Below, piece after piece: positions 1-10,745 of a stretch of DNA of 64,000 nucleotides. Positions within the stretch are counted from its first letter, which is position 1; each line of letters opens with the position of its first letter. This DNA comes from Streptomyces blattellae (GTDB lineage: Bacteria > Actinomycetota > Actinomycetes > Streptomycetales > Streptomycetaceae): contig NZ_WJBG01000106.1 in the NCBI RefSeq assembly GCF_009709555.1, forward strand, positions 178,712-242,711, in the 5' to 3' direction. The translations under genes and the position numbers were made by a program. A model generated the notes under the pieces. It saw only the letters and a list, made by a program, of their open reading frames with translations, did not search any database and had not been told where the DNA came from.

Positions 1-846
1 TACGACGCCCACGGCAGCGAACTCTTCGAGCAGATCACCGAGTTGCCCGAGTACTACCCGACGCGCGCCGAACGGGAGATCCTCATCAGCCGGGCCGATG
101 AGATCGCCGCCGCGACCCATGCCCGCACCCTGGTAGAACTCGGCTCCGGCTCCTCCGAGAAGACCCGCTACCTCATCGACGCGCTCACCGGCCTGCGCAC
201 GTACGTCCCGGTCGACGTCAGCGACAGCGCCCTCGCCCAGGCCGGGCACGCCCTCATCGCGGAGCGGCCGGGGCTGAGCGTGCACGCGCTGATCGCCGAC
301 TTCACCACGCGGGTGGAGCTGCCGGACACGCCGGGACCCCGGCTGCTGGCCTTCCTCGGCGGCACGATCGGCAATCTGGTCCCGGCGGAACGCGCGGCCT
401 TCTTCGCCTCGGTCCGCGCCCTGCTCTGCCCCGGTGACGCGCTGCTGCTCGGCACGGACCTGGTCAAGGACGAGCGGGTGCTGGTGCGGGCGTACGACGA
501 CGCGGCCGGGGTGACGGCCGCGTTCAACAAGAACGTCCTGACCGTCGTCAACCGCGAGCTGGGCGCCGACTTCGACCCCGAGGCGTTCGAGCACGTGGCG
601 CTCTGGGACACCGAGAACGAATGGATCGAGATGCGGCTGCGCTCCCTTCTCACGCAGACCGTGAAGGTGCCCGCACTCGATCTCGCCGTCGATTTCACGG
701 CCGGTGAGGAGCTGCGCACGGAGGTGTCGGCGAAGTTCCGGAAGGAGGGCGTGCGCGCCGAGTTGTCCGCGGCGGGGCTCGATCTGGCCCACTGGTGGAC
801 GGACGGCGACGGCCGGTTCGCGCTGTCACTGAGCGTGGTCCGCTGA
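1..846 (+). CDS. egtD: L-histidine N-alpha-methyltransferase EgtD (5' end cut by window)
   Basis: EgtD trimethylates the alpha-amino group of histidine with SAM, giving hercynine, an early step of ergothioneine biosynthesis in the cytoplasm. The open frame runs from the first base: the first visible residues YDAHGSELFEQIT are typical of the EgtD N-terminal region, so the TTG at 43 is internal and not the start. A SAM-binding glycine loop (LGSGSSEKT), an acidic VPVDVS strand and the LGGTIGNL motif are all present. About 281 residues are visible against about 320 usual, so roughly 40 N-terminal residues lie upstream. Other egt genes, if clustered, must also lie upstream. Family assignment is secure. 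Confidence 0.95.
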   Translation, partial: YDAHGSELFEQITELPEYYPTRAEREILISRADEIAAATHARTLVELGSGSSEKTRYLIDALTGLRTYVPVDVSDSALAQAGHALIAERPGLSVHALIADFTTRVELPDTPGPRLLAFLGGTIGNLVPAERAAFFASVRALLCPGDALLLGTDLVKDERVLVRAYDDAAGVTAAFNKNVLTVVNRELGADFDPEAFEHVALWDTENEWIEMRLRSLLTQTVKVPALDLAVDFTAGEELRTEVSAKFRKEGVRAELSAAGLDLAHWWTDGDGRFALSLSVVR

Positions 847-929
847 CACCGCTCGCACTCCGCCGCGAGCTGAGGCACGGTGGAGTGACGTGTGACAGCC
901 ATGTCGTCAGCGCGGAGAGGAGCACCCGC

Positions 930-1145
930 ATGCCGAGCCACACCTATCGGGTCACCGAGATCGTCGGCAGCTCGCCCGAAGGCGTCGACCAGGCCATCCG
1001 CAACGGCATCGCCCGCGCCTCGCAGACCTTGCGCAACCTGGACTGGTTCGAGGTGACACAGGTCCGGGGCCAGCTGGAGGACGGTGAGATCGCGCACTGG
1101 CAGGTCGGCCTGAAGGTCGGCTTCCGCCTGGAGGACTCCGACTGA
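930..1145 (+). CDS. Dodecin family flavin-binding protein
   Basis: A 71-residue protein of the dodecin family, small proteins that assemble into dodecameric shells storing or buffering flavins (and CoA in some actinobacterial members). The sequence from MPSHTYRVTEIVGSS through NLDWFEVTQVRG to a QVGLKVGFRLED end matches the usual full-length fold (one helix on a three-stranded sheet) and size. The ATG at 930 is chosen because GGAGAGG lies 10 bases upstream. It follows egtD in the same direction after 83 bp and could share its transcript. Both have redox-protective roles, but a functional link is only inference. Confidence 0.93.
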   Translation: MPSHTYRVTEIVGSSPEGVDQAIRNGIARASQTLRNLDWFEVTQVRGQLEDGEIAHWQVGLKVGFRLEDSD

Positions 1146-1209
1146 CGCACCGGGCCCCGACGCCGGGTGAGGGCGGGAATGCCATCCTCACCCGGGTGTT
1201 GAAACCGGT

Positions 1210-2217
1210 ATGAGTTCGCTGATCGCCTCGACCCGCTTCTCCGTGCTCGACCGTTCCCGCACCCGCGAGGGCGGCACCAGCGCCGAGGCGCTGCGTGACA
1301 CCGTACGGTTCGCGCAGCGCCTGGAGGGGCTCGGCTACCACCGTTTCTGGGTCTCGGAACACCATGGTGTCCCGGGTGTCGCCGGTTCCGCGCCCACCGT
1401 GCTGGCCGCGGCCGTGGCGGGGGCGACCCGGACGATCCGGGTCGGGACGGGCGGCGTGATGCTGCCCAATCACCGGCCCCTGGTCGTGGCCGAGCAGTTC
1501 GGAGTGCTGGAGTCCCTCTTCCCGGGCCGGATCGACATGGGGCTCGGCCGGTCCGTCGGCTTCACGGACGGCGTCCGCAGGGCACTGGGACGCGACAAGG
1601 ACGACGCCGAGGACTTCGCGGCCCAACTGGACGAATTGCTGGGCTGGTTCGACGGCACCTCCCCGACAGGAGTGCACGCACGTCCTGCGGAAGGCCTCGC
1701 CGTCCCGCCGTTCGTACTGGCCATGGGCGAGGGCGCCGCGATCGCCGCCCGCGCGGGCCTGCCGATGGTGATCGGCGACCTCCGCGACCGCGACAGGATG
1801 CAGCGCGGCATCGACCACTACCGTGCCCACTTCCGCCCGTCACCCCGGGCGAGCGAACCGTACGTCGTCGTCTCCGGCACGGTCGCCGTCGCCGCCACCC
1901 CCGAAGCAGCCCGGCGCCTGCTGATCCCGGAGGCGTGGTCGATGGCGTATGCGCGCACCCACGGCACCTTCCCGCCCCTCCCGCCCGCCGAACACGTCGA
2001 GGCGCTCACCATGACGGCGAGGGAGCGCGGCTTCTACGAGTCCGGACTCTCCGGGCACATCGCCGGCACCGAGGAGCAGGTCGCGCACCAGCTTGAGATC
2101 CTGCTGAAGGAGACCGCGGCACAGGAGGTCCTGGTCACGACCAGCACCTACGACCGGGCGGCCCTGACGGACTCGTACCGACGGCTCGCCGGGATCTTCG
2201 CCGGCCGGACGGGGTGA
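1210..2217 (+). CDS. LLM-class flavin-dependent oxidoreductase (MsnO8-like)
   Basis: A 335-residue bacterial-luciferase-like monooxygenase, predicted to use reduced FMN or F420. The N-terminal strand (SLIASTRFSVLDRS), the EALRDTVRFAQRLEGLGYHR helix, the WVSEHHG motif, and the GTGGVMLPNH and DMGLGR segments follow the luciferase-like TIM barrel. The substrate cannot be read from sequence; the closest subgroup by pattern is MsnO8-type oxidoreductases. No Shine-Dalgarno site is visible before the ATG at 1210, so translation may be leaderless or weak. It is convergent with the protease gene and separated from it by a strong hairpin. Confidence 0.88.
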   Translation: MSSLIASTRFSVLDRSRTREGGTSAEALRDTVRFAQRLEGLGYHRFWVSEHHGVPGVAGSAPTVLAAAVAGATRTIRVGTGGVMLPNHRPLVVAEQFGVLESLFPGRIDMGLGRSVGFTDGVRRALGRDKDDAEDFAAQLDELLGWFDGTSPTGVHARPAEGLAVPPFVLAMGEGAAIAARAGLPMVIGDLRDRDRMQRGIDHYRAHFRPSPRASEPYVVVSGTVAVAATPEAARRLLIPEAWSMAYARTHGTFPPLPPAEHVEALTMTARERGFYESGLSGHIAGTEEQVAHQLEILLKETAAQEVLVTTSTYDRAALTDSYRRLAGIFAGRTG

Positions 2218-2228
2218 GCATCGCCCAT

Positions 2229-2276
2229 ATGCCGGAGGGCTGCGCCGACGTCTGTCGTCGGCGCAGCCCTCGGCAT
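2229..2276. terminator. Bidirectional hairpin terminator
   Basis: A near-perfect inverted repeat with a 20-bp stem (ATGCCG.GAGGGCTGCGCCGAC against its complement, one bulged G) and a 7-base loop lies between convergent genes. It fits a shared terminator for the luciferase-like gene and the protease gene. No strong U-tract is present, as is common in Streptomyces. Confidence 0.85.
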
Positions 2277-2283
2277 CACGACG

Positions 2284-5200
2284 TCACTTCTTGAGCTTGT
2301 ACGCCCGCTTCACCGTCACGTCGAAGGTGGAGGCCCGGTCCTCCCCCGTGACCCGCAGGCTGACATATCCGTGCCCGTCGCTGTCGACGTGCTCGGCCGG
2401 CAGGCTCTCGACCGCCGGATGCGGGACCAGGGCGCGGTTGTTCACCACCGGCACCCGCTGCCAGGTCGTACCGCCGTCGAACGACGCCTGGACGGTCAGG
2501 TCGCGCACCTTGCCGCGCTTCTGGTCGCCGGTCCGCTGGAGGGTGAACGGGACGGCGACCGTACGGTCGTCCTCCGCCCGCGACAACTCGTCGACCGGCG
2601 GCTTGAACCGCACGCTCGTCAGGGGCAGCGCGGTCGTCCCGCCCTCGGCGGCCGGACCGGAACGGAAGGTCCACACGCCTTCGACGTCGGTGCTCACGCT
2701 GTTCCACGCACTGCGGTCGGCATGGGCCCTGAGGGTGTACGTGCCGGTGTCGGCCGGAACGTTCCAGGCGGCGAGCGCGCTGTCGCGCGGACTCTCCGTG
2801 GCGCCGTTCCTGCTCTTGGCGAGCTTCTCGCCGTCCCGGCTCAGGGTGTAGTCGTAGCTGGCGAAGAATTCGTCGCTGGTGAACAGGTGCCGGCTGTCGG
2901 AGTCACCGCCCATCGGCAGGTCGACGGTGATGGTGTCGCCGGCACGGGTCAGCTGCCGGCCGTCGTCGGCCAGGGCGGGGGCGCCCACGGGGTAGTTCCA
3001 GTACTCGGTACGGCTGCCGGGCCGGTAGGCCCGGGACTCCGTGTACAGGGCGCGATGCGGCAGCGCGTCCAGGGCGTCCGCGTTCTGCCAGGACGCGCGC
3101 AGCTCCTGGGACCAGGTGATGTCCCTGGAGGCCGTGTAGAACTCCGTACGGGTTCCCGGCGACTCCACGTTGATGCGGCGTCCGCCGGCCGGGATGCCCT
3201 TGAGGGTCGGGACGGCCAGCTTCGACTTGAGCGAGGACGGCCCGCCGCGGGTCTCCTGGGAGGCGCCGTAGCGGGCCTCGATCCGGGCGAGCTGGGAGTC
3301 CCTGACCCGGGGGGTGAGGTCGGCCGGGATGCCGCCCTCGCGGATGGCGGCGAGGTAGTAGACCGGCCCCGTGGCGGTGGGGTAGTCGTAGCCGGGGTCG
3401 TTGGGCGCACCCTCCGGAGCGCCGGTCCGGTAGCCCTCGGCCAGGTCCTCCCGGTAGTACGTCGTGTAGGTGGATTCCGTGCTGCGGGTGGTGGACGGCA
3501 CCGCCCAGAACTGCGGCGGCCGGTGCCCGTACGAGACGGAGGTGGTGGCGCTCAACGGGCTCGCGGCCCCGGGCGGCGTCTCGCTCTGCTGCTGGATGAC
3601 GCCGACCTGGTGGTAGATGCGCTCCACCTTGTCGTTGTCCACCGTGTGGCCGAGCCGCCGAGCCGCCGAGCCGCCGAGCGTCATCTCGGCCGCCCCGTCC
3701 ACCCGTACGAGCGGCTCCCCGGCGAGAAGCTCGTCGCTGTGGAGCCAATAGGGGTCATCGCTGACGTCACGGCGCGCGACGAGCGCGGAGATGCCGTAGC
3801 GGCCGGCGGGCGCCCGGACCGTGATCGTCGAGCCGACGGTGATGTGGTGCGGGTTCTCGAACGGTTCCAGGTCCCGGCCGATGGGCATGACGTCGACGAC
3901 GGAGACGCCGCTGGCCGGTTGACCGAGGTGGTCGCGGAGGTTGAGCTTGAGGTCGTAGCTCTCGGTTTCGAGGGTGAGGCCGACCGGCACTCCCACCGTG
4001 GTCGCGCCGTCGCCGGCCGTGGCGGTCAGCAGGGCGGCCAGAGTACCGCCGGAGCGGATGCCGTTGTCCCGGAACTCGACGGCCACGGAGGCCGTGCCCC
4101 CGGCGGGAACGGTCAGCCGGTCCTGGGCCAGGCCGAGCAGGGACGTGGGCAGGTCGCCGCGGCCGGAGGTGACGTCGAGGGCGAGGTCCAGAGTGACGTC
4201 CTGGTCCGAGTCGTTGGTGAAGGTCACCTCGCGGTCGCTGTCCGCGTCATCGCGGGGCCAGGTCAGGCGGCCGAAGTCCGCGGTGGACGTCGTGGCCCTG
4301 ACCGGCTGGTCCACGGCCCGCTCCGCGTCGACCATGCCGGAGCCCTGGTCGTACACGGTCTCGTCGGCGCTGGGACGGGCGCTGGAGACCAGCGCCTGGG
4401 CCACCTGCTGGGGCGTCCAGTCCGGGTGGGCCTGCATGACGAGGGCGGCGGCTCCGGCGACGGCGGGCGCCGCCATGGACGTACCGGAGAGCCGGGTGTA
4501 GTTGTCGTCGACCGGGCCACCCGGACCGGCCGGGTCGCTGTCACCGACCTCTGTGCCCTTGGCGCGGGCCGCCGTCACGGCGACGCCGGGGGCCTTGATG
4601 TTGGGCTTGACGCTGTAGTCACCGTAGAGCGGGCCGCGGCTGGAGAAGCTCGCGACCGCGTCGTCGCCGCCGGCCGCGCCCACGGACAGCGCTCCCTCGG
4701 CGGCCGAGGGCGGCGAGACCGTGAAGGCGCCCGGGCCGTCGTTGCCCGCCGACACCACCGGGAGCACACCGCGCTCCAGCAGTGCGTCGGTGGCCAGCGA
4801 CCAGGGGTCGGTGCCGTCGCTCGGCACCGTCGACCCGAGGGACATGTTGACGATGTCGACACCCTCGTCGGCCGCCCACTCCATGCCGTTGATGATGTGC
4901 GAGAGGTCGCTGAGCGGACCGGACAGCACCCGTGCGCTGAGGATCTCCGCGCCGGGTGCGACGCCCGTGTACTTGCCGCCGGACGCGGCGCCGGTACCGG
5001 CGATGATCCCGGCGACGTGGGTGCCGTGTCCGTCCACGTCACCCGTCTCGTTGTCCCAGGTGATGAAGTTCTCGGACTTGGAGACCCGGTCCCTCAGGTC
5101 GGGATGGTCGGCGCGCACGCCGGTGTCGATGACGGCGACCCGGACGCCCGTCCCGTCCAGACCGCGCTCCCTGAGACCGTCCGCGTTGACCTGCTCGACC

Positions 5201-5922
5201 AGGTTCGAGACGGCGACGTCGCCCTGGGGGGTGGTCTCCGGATCGTCCGCCGTGCCGCCCCCGTCGGTGAGCTCGACCGGCGTGTCCAGCCACACCGTCC
5301 GGATGGCGGGCCGGAGTTCGCTTTCCGCGCCCTCGGCGGGTTCGGTGAGGGTCTGCCACAGTGCGCCGGCGTCGTCCTCGGCCAGGGTCACGGCGGTGGC
5401 GTCGATCGACTCCAGCGACGACGTGTCCCCGGGGACGGCCTCGGCACGGGTGGTGGCGGGCAGCCGTTGGCCGCGGTGCCGGATGATCAGCGGGAGCCCG
5501 GCGTCGTCGGTCGACTCGCCGTCGAGACCGAAGCGGTCCAGGGCATTGAGGTTGAAGAGCAGGTCGTCGACCTGACCGGAGTCCACGAGTGGTGCGACGT
5601 CCATGGGTATGACGCTGAAATCGGTGCCGTTGCCCCGTTGCAGGAAGCCGACGCCTTCACGCCCCTTGGCGGGTTCGACGTCGATGTGGGGCTCACCGTT
5701 CGCCGTGCCGACGGTCACCACGTCACCGGTGACAAGGGTGAACCGCTTGCCCTGGAGGGCGGTCAAGGATGCGGAGGAAGAGGTGGAGCTGGACTCGGTG
5801 GTGGGAGACGGGGCGGACGGGGGGGTGAGCGTGGCTGCGGCGGATAAGCCGCTCTGGGTGGTGAGGAGCAGCACAGCCGCCAGCGCGCTGCCCGTCCATG
5901 CCGAATGACGACGTCTTGTCAC
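2284..5922 (-). CDS. Large secreted S8 family serine peptidase (subtilisin type)
   Basis: A 1212-residue secreted subtilase. The catalytic triad is intact: Asp266 in VAVIDTGVRADH, His299 in DGHGTHVAGI and Ser482 in SGTSMAAP, with the oxyanion Asn in VSAGNDGPG. The N-terminus (TRRRHS, hydrophobic stretch to about residue 30, SAAA) is a signal peptide, followed by a Ser/Thr-rich linker and a pro-domain of roughly 200 residues. After the catalytic domain come about 700 residues of beta-rich C-terminal domains. The GTG at 5922 is preferred over longer in-frame options because GGAG lies 6 bases upstream and a signal peptide begins there. It is monocistronic by position. Substrate is unknown; extracellular protein breakdown is the usual role. 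Confidence 0.92.
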   Translation of the reverse strand: MTRRRHSAWTGSALAAVLLLTTQSGLSAAATLTPPSAPSPTTESSSTSSSASLTALQGKRFTLVTGDVVTVGTANGEPHIDVEPAKGREGVGFLQRGNGTDFSVIPMDVAPLVDSGQVDDLLFNLNALDRFGLDGESTDDAGLPLIIRHRGQRLPATTRAEAVPGDTSSLESIDATAVTLAEDDAGALWQTLTEPAEGAESELRPAIRTVWLDTPVELTDGGGTADDPETTPQGDVAVSNLVEQVNADGLRERGLDGTGVRVAVIDTGVRADHPDLRDRVSKSENFITWDNETGDVDGHGTHVAGIIAGTGAASGGKYTGVAPGAEILSARVLSGPLSDLSHIINGMEWAADEGVDIVNMSLGSTVPSDGTDPWSLATDALLERGVLPVVSAGNDGPGAFTVSPPSAAEGALSVGAAGGDDAVASFSSRGPLYGDYSVKPNIKAPGVAVTAARAKGTEVGDSDPAGPGGPVDDNYTRLSGTSMAAPAVAGAAALVMQAHPDWTPQQVAQALVSSARPSADETVYDQGSGMVDAERAVDQPVRATTSTADFGRLTWPRDDADSDREVTFTNDSDQDVTLDLALDVTSGRGDLPTSLLGLAQDRLTVPAGGTASVAVEFRDNGIRSGGTLAALLTATAGDGATTVGVPVGLTLETESYDLKLNLRDHLGQPASGVSVVDVMPIGRDLEPFENPHHITVGSTITVRAPAGRYGISALVARRDVSDDPYWLHSDELLAGEPLVRVDGAAEMTLGGSAARRLGHTVDNDKVERIYHQVGVIQQQSETPPGAASPLSATTSVSYGHRPPQFWAVPSTTRSTESTYTTYYREDLAEGYRTGAPEGAPNDPGYDYPTATGPVYYLAAIREGGIPADLTPRVRDSQLARIEARYGASQETRGGPSSLKSKLAVPTLKGIPAGGRRINVESPGTRTEFYTASRDITWSQELRASWQNADALDALPHRALYTESRAYRPGSRTEYWNYPVGAPALADDGRQLTRAGDTITVDLPMGGDSDSRHLFTSDEFFASYDYTLSRDGEKLAKSRNGATESPRDSALAAWNVPADTGTYTLRAHADRSAWNSVSTDVEGVWTFRSGPAAEGGTTALPLTSVRFKPPVDELSRAEDDRTVAVPFTLQRTGDQKRGKVRDLTVQASFDGGTTWQRVPVVNNRALVPHPAVESLPAEHVDSDGHGYVSLRVTGEDRASTFDVTVKRAYKLKK

Positions 5923-6061
5923 GCGAACTCCGCTCGAAGTGGGGGGTGTTGAAGGAGATGCGGGTGTGACCAATGAACCCGTCGTGAAGATACCGAAAAG
6001 ATGAACCCCTTCCAAGGCCCCAACTCCCTTGTCCCACAAAGGAATCGCGCCAGGGATGCCT

Positions 6062-6096
6062 GGCGGGACCGGGCTGAGCACCACCCCGGTCCCGCC
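6062..6096 (-). terminator. Terminator of the sdh operon
   Basis: A 12-bp perfect stem (GGCGGGACCGGG with CCCGGTCCCGCC) and an 11-base loop lies 77 bp past the sdhB stop codon. On the minus strand it would end the sdhCAB transcript before it reaches the protease promoter region. Confidence 0.7.
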
Positions 6097-6172
6097 CGTC
6101 CGCACCTTGTCGGCGAACGTTCCTTGAGCTGCGGCTGCTACGCGGACGAACTCGGCACAGCCGGCGGAGCGC

Positions 6173-6918
6173 TCAGCGCCTGGCGACCTTCCGGGTCGCA
6201 CGCAGCCACTCCTTGTTCATGCTGGTGATGGACACCAGCGGGATGCCCTTCGGGCACGCGGTGGCGCACTCCCCCGTCAGCGTGCAGCCACCGAAACCCT
6301 CGTCGTCCATCTGCGCCACCATGTCCAGCACCCGCGTCTCCCGCTCGGGCGCTCCCTGCGGCAGCACGTTCAGGTGGTTGATCTTCGCCGAGGTGAACAG
6401 CATCGCCGCACCGTTCGGGCAGGCGGCCACGCAGGCACCGCAGCCGATGCACTCCGCGTGCTCGAAGGCGAAGTCGGCGTCCGGCTTCGGTACGGGCGTG
6501 GCGTGCGCCTCGGGCGCGGCGCCGGTCGGGGCGGTGATGTAGCCGCCGGCCTGGATGATCCGGTCGAAGGCCGTCCGGTCGACGACCAGGTCCTTGATCA
6601 CCGGGAAGGCGGAGGCCCGCCACGGCTCGATGTCGATCGTGTCGCCGTCCTTGAAGGACCGCATGTGCAGCTGGCAGGTGGTGGTGCGCTCGGGCCCGTG
6701 GGCGTCGCCGTTGATGACCAGCGAGCAGGCGCCGCAGATGCCCTCGCGGCAGTCGTGGTCGAAGGCGACCGGGTCCTCGCCCTTGAGGATGAGTTCCTCG
6801 TTGAGCGTGTCGAGCATCTCCAGGAAGGACATGTCGGAGGAGATGCCGTCCACCTCGTATGTGGACATCGCGCCTTCGGCGTCGGCGTTCTGCTGCCGCC
6901 AGACGCGCAGGGTGAGCT

Positions 6919-6922
<4 letters not shown>
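6173..6922 (-). CDS. sdhB: Succinate dehydrogenase/fumarate reductase iron-sulfur subunit
   Basis: A 249-residue iron-sulfur subunit that carries electrons between the flavoprotein and the membrane cytochrome b. The N-terminal ferredoxin domain has the [2Fe-2S] ligands in [10 protein letters not shown] and the later TTTCQLH cysteine. The C-terminal domain has [14 protein letters not shown] and CATACPKG, the ligand sets for the [4Fe-4S] and [3Fe-4S] clusters. The ATG at 6922 overlaps the end of the flavoprotein gene by four bases (ATGA), indicating translational coupling. It belongs to the three-subunit B-type (cytochrome b, flavoprotein, iron-sulfur) enzymes; Streptomyces also carry a separate four-subunit enzyme elsewhere. 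Direction of catalysis (succinate oxidation or fumarate reduction) is not decided by sequence. Confidence 0.94.
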
Positions 6923-8864
<1,942 letters not shown>

Positions 8865-8865
<1 letters not shown>

Positions 8866-9572
8866 CAGCTCACGACTCCAGTCATGACACCCACCGGTAC
8901 GGCGAGGAAGCCCACCGTGAGCAGCAGCGCGAGGACGTTGGCGGTGGTCTTCAAGGCGCGGTCGCGGGTGCGGCTGCCTGCGCCCAGGGTCTGGGCGGCG
9001 CTCCAGAAGCCGTGCTGGATGTGCAGACCGAGGGCGAGCATCGCGACGATGTAGACGACGTTGCCGTACCAGGTGGAGAAGGTGTCCACGACGTTCTGGT
9101 ACGGGTGGCCCTCCTGGAAGCCGCCCGGGTGCACGGTGCCGGTCGTGAGGTCGAGGATGTGCCAGACGATGAACAGGCCGAGGATGATCCCGCCCCAGCG
9201 CATGGTGCGCGTCGCGTAGTCGGCCCGGGGCTTCTTGTGCACGTACTTGCTGGGGCGGGCCTTGATGTCGCGGCGGCTGAGCTGGTAGGCGGAGGTGGCG
9301 TGGGCGACGACCGCGGCCACGAGGACGACCCGGATGAGCCAGAGCGTCCACTCGTAGTGCATGAACGGCTCGCCGATGGTGCGCAGCCAGTGCGCGTAGT
9401 CGTTGAACTCGCCGGGCCCGAAGAAGATCTTCAGGTTTCCGATCATGTGGACGACCAGGTACAGCAGCATGATCAGACCGCTGACCGCCATCACGGTCTT
9501 CTTGCCGACGGAGCTGTCCCACACCGTGCGTGCCATGGACGGCCGTCGGTCCGTCCGCGTTGCCAGAGCCAT
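8865..9572 (-). CDS. sdhC: Succinate dehydrogenase cytochrome b subunit
   Basis: A 235-residue membrane anchor subunit of the B-type family, which binds heme b and hands electrons to or from the menaquinone pool. Five hydrophobic segments can be read, starting with [20 protein letters not shown] (its His is a likely heme ligand), with further candidate heme-ligand histidines in [18 protein letters not shown] and LGLHIQHG. The ATG at 9572 is taken as start because the protein then begins with a short cytoplasmic tail. It is first in the operon and divergent from the LysR-type gene 84 bp away. Confidence 0.92.
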
Positions 9573-9632
9573 GGCACAGGACGCTAGGGCCGAACGGCCC
9601 CATCGGTCCAAGACATGGTCCGGCTCGTTTCG

Positions 9633-9647
9633 ATAGCCCTTGCCTAT
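9633..9647. promoter_or_regulatory. Candidate LysR-type operator between sdhC and the regulator gene
   Basis: ATAG and CTAT face each other across seven bases, giving the T-N11-A pattern (T at 9634, A at 9646) usual for LysR-type regulators. The neighbouring TATGAT (9645-9650) could be a -10 element, only 6 bases before the regulator ATG, so if used the message would be nearly leaderless. Placement between the regulator and the divergent sdh operon supports autoregulation plus control of sdh. Confidence 0.5.
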
Positions 9648-9656
9648 GATGTCTCC

Positions 9657-10541
9657 ATGCAGTTCCAGCAGCTCCAGTACTTCGTGGCGGTCGCCGAGAC
9701 CCGGCACTTCACCCGGGCCGCCGACCTGGTGCATGTCGCGCAGCCCTCGCTGTCGCAGCAGATCAAGGCGCTGGAGCGGGAGTTGGGCGCGGACCTGTTC
9801 CTGCGGGCGCGCGGCAACATCACGCTTACGGACGCCGGAGAGGCCCTGCTTCCGCTGGCCCGGCGCATCCTGGCCGACGCGGACACCGCACGGCACGAGG
9901 TGCTGGAGCTGGTGCAGCTGCGCAGCGGCCGGGTCCGGCTGGGAGCGACCCCGAGCGTGTGCACCGGTCTGCTGCCGGACGTGCTGCGCGCCTTCCACGA
10001 CCGGTATCCCGGCATCCGGCTGATGATCGAGGAGGGCGGCTCGCACGATCTCGTACGGGAACTCGCGCGCGGCGCCCTCGACCTCGCGCTGATCGTCCTG
10101 CCGCTGCCGACGCCCTCCCCGGCGCTCACCTCGGTGGAGCTGCTGCGCGAGGACCTGGTCGTGGTCTCCTCGCCGGACGCGCCCAAGCCCGGCCACGGCC
10201 GGCGGGCGGTGCGCATCGCCGACCTGGAGGGCGAACGTCTTGTGATGTTCCGGCACGGCTACGACCTGCGCGAACTGACCGTGGCCGCATGCCGTGCCGA
10301 GGGGTTCGAGCCGGACTTCGCGGTGGAGGGCGGGGAGATGGACGCGGTCCTGGGCTTCGTACGGGCCGGGCTGGGGCTGGCCGTCGTACCGCGCATGGTG
10401 GCCGCCCGGTCCGGGCGCGGCCTGCGGGTCACCCCGCTGGCCCGTCCCGGCCTGCACCGGACCATCGCCCTGGCGCACCGCAGCGATGTGGCTCCGCCGC
10501 GCGCGGCAAGGGAGTTGCAGCGGATGCTGCTGGAGCGTTGA
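9657..10541 (+). CDS. LysR-family transcriptional regulator
   Basis: A 294-residue LysR-type regulator. The N-terminal winged helix-turn-helix spans about residues 1-60 ([20 protein letters not shown] is the recognition region), followed by the linker helix and a type-2 periplasmic-binding-like effector domain. It is divergent from the sdhCAB operon with a T-N11-A site between them, so it probably controls succinate dehydrogenase in response to a small carboxylate; the ligand is not known. The ATG at 9657 gives the canonical [14 protein letters not shown] start. Upstream in-frame codons would add an unusual extension. It is convergent with rmdA across 204 bp. Confidence 0.93.
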   Translation: MQFQQLQYFVAVAETRHFTRAADLVHVAQPSLSQQIKALERELGADLFLRARGNITLTDAGEALLPLARRILADADTARHEVLELVQLRSGRVRLGATPSVCTGLLPDVLRAFHDRYPGIRLMIEEGGSHDLVRELARGALDLALIVLPLPTPSPALTSVELLREDLVVVSSPDAPKPGHGRRAVRIADLEGERLVMFRHGYDLRELTVAACRAEGFEPDFAVEGGEMDAVLGFVRAGLGLAVVPRMVAARSGRGLRVTPLARPGLHRTIALAHRSDVAPPRAARELQRMLLER

Positions 10542-10745
10542 CGCTGCGCGGGGCGCGGGCGATCGGCCGTTGTCGGTCCGCGGGCGTCGTCATCGCCTGG
10601 CCGCGGCAGTCCCGGTCGACGGCCACGGCGGCGGTGCCGGCCCGAGTCGCCACGACGATGGCCGAGGCCGTACGTCCGGAGCCCCAGCCCGCCGAGGCCG
10701 CACGACACCGGCCCTGCCCCACCGAGGCCGTACGGCCCTGGAGCC

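Noticed and set aside
43..846. TTG at 43 as start of egtD
   Set aside because: The same frame is open to base 1 and already shows conserved EgtD residues before the TTG.
2371..5847. Very long plus-strand open frame opposite the protease
   Set aside because: It is the GC-biased antisense of a gene with an intact catalytic triad and signal peptide; the frame has no recognisable domain.
10542..10745. Small gene between the LysR and rmdA genes
   Set aside because: Only three imperfect 30-bp repeats around CCGAGGCCGTACG are seen; no ribosome site or recognisable product.
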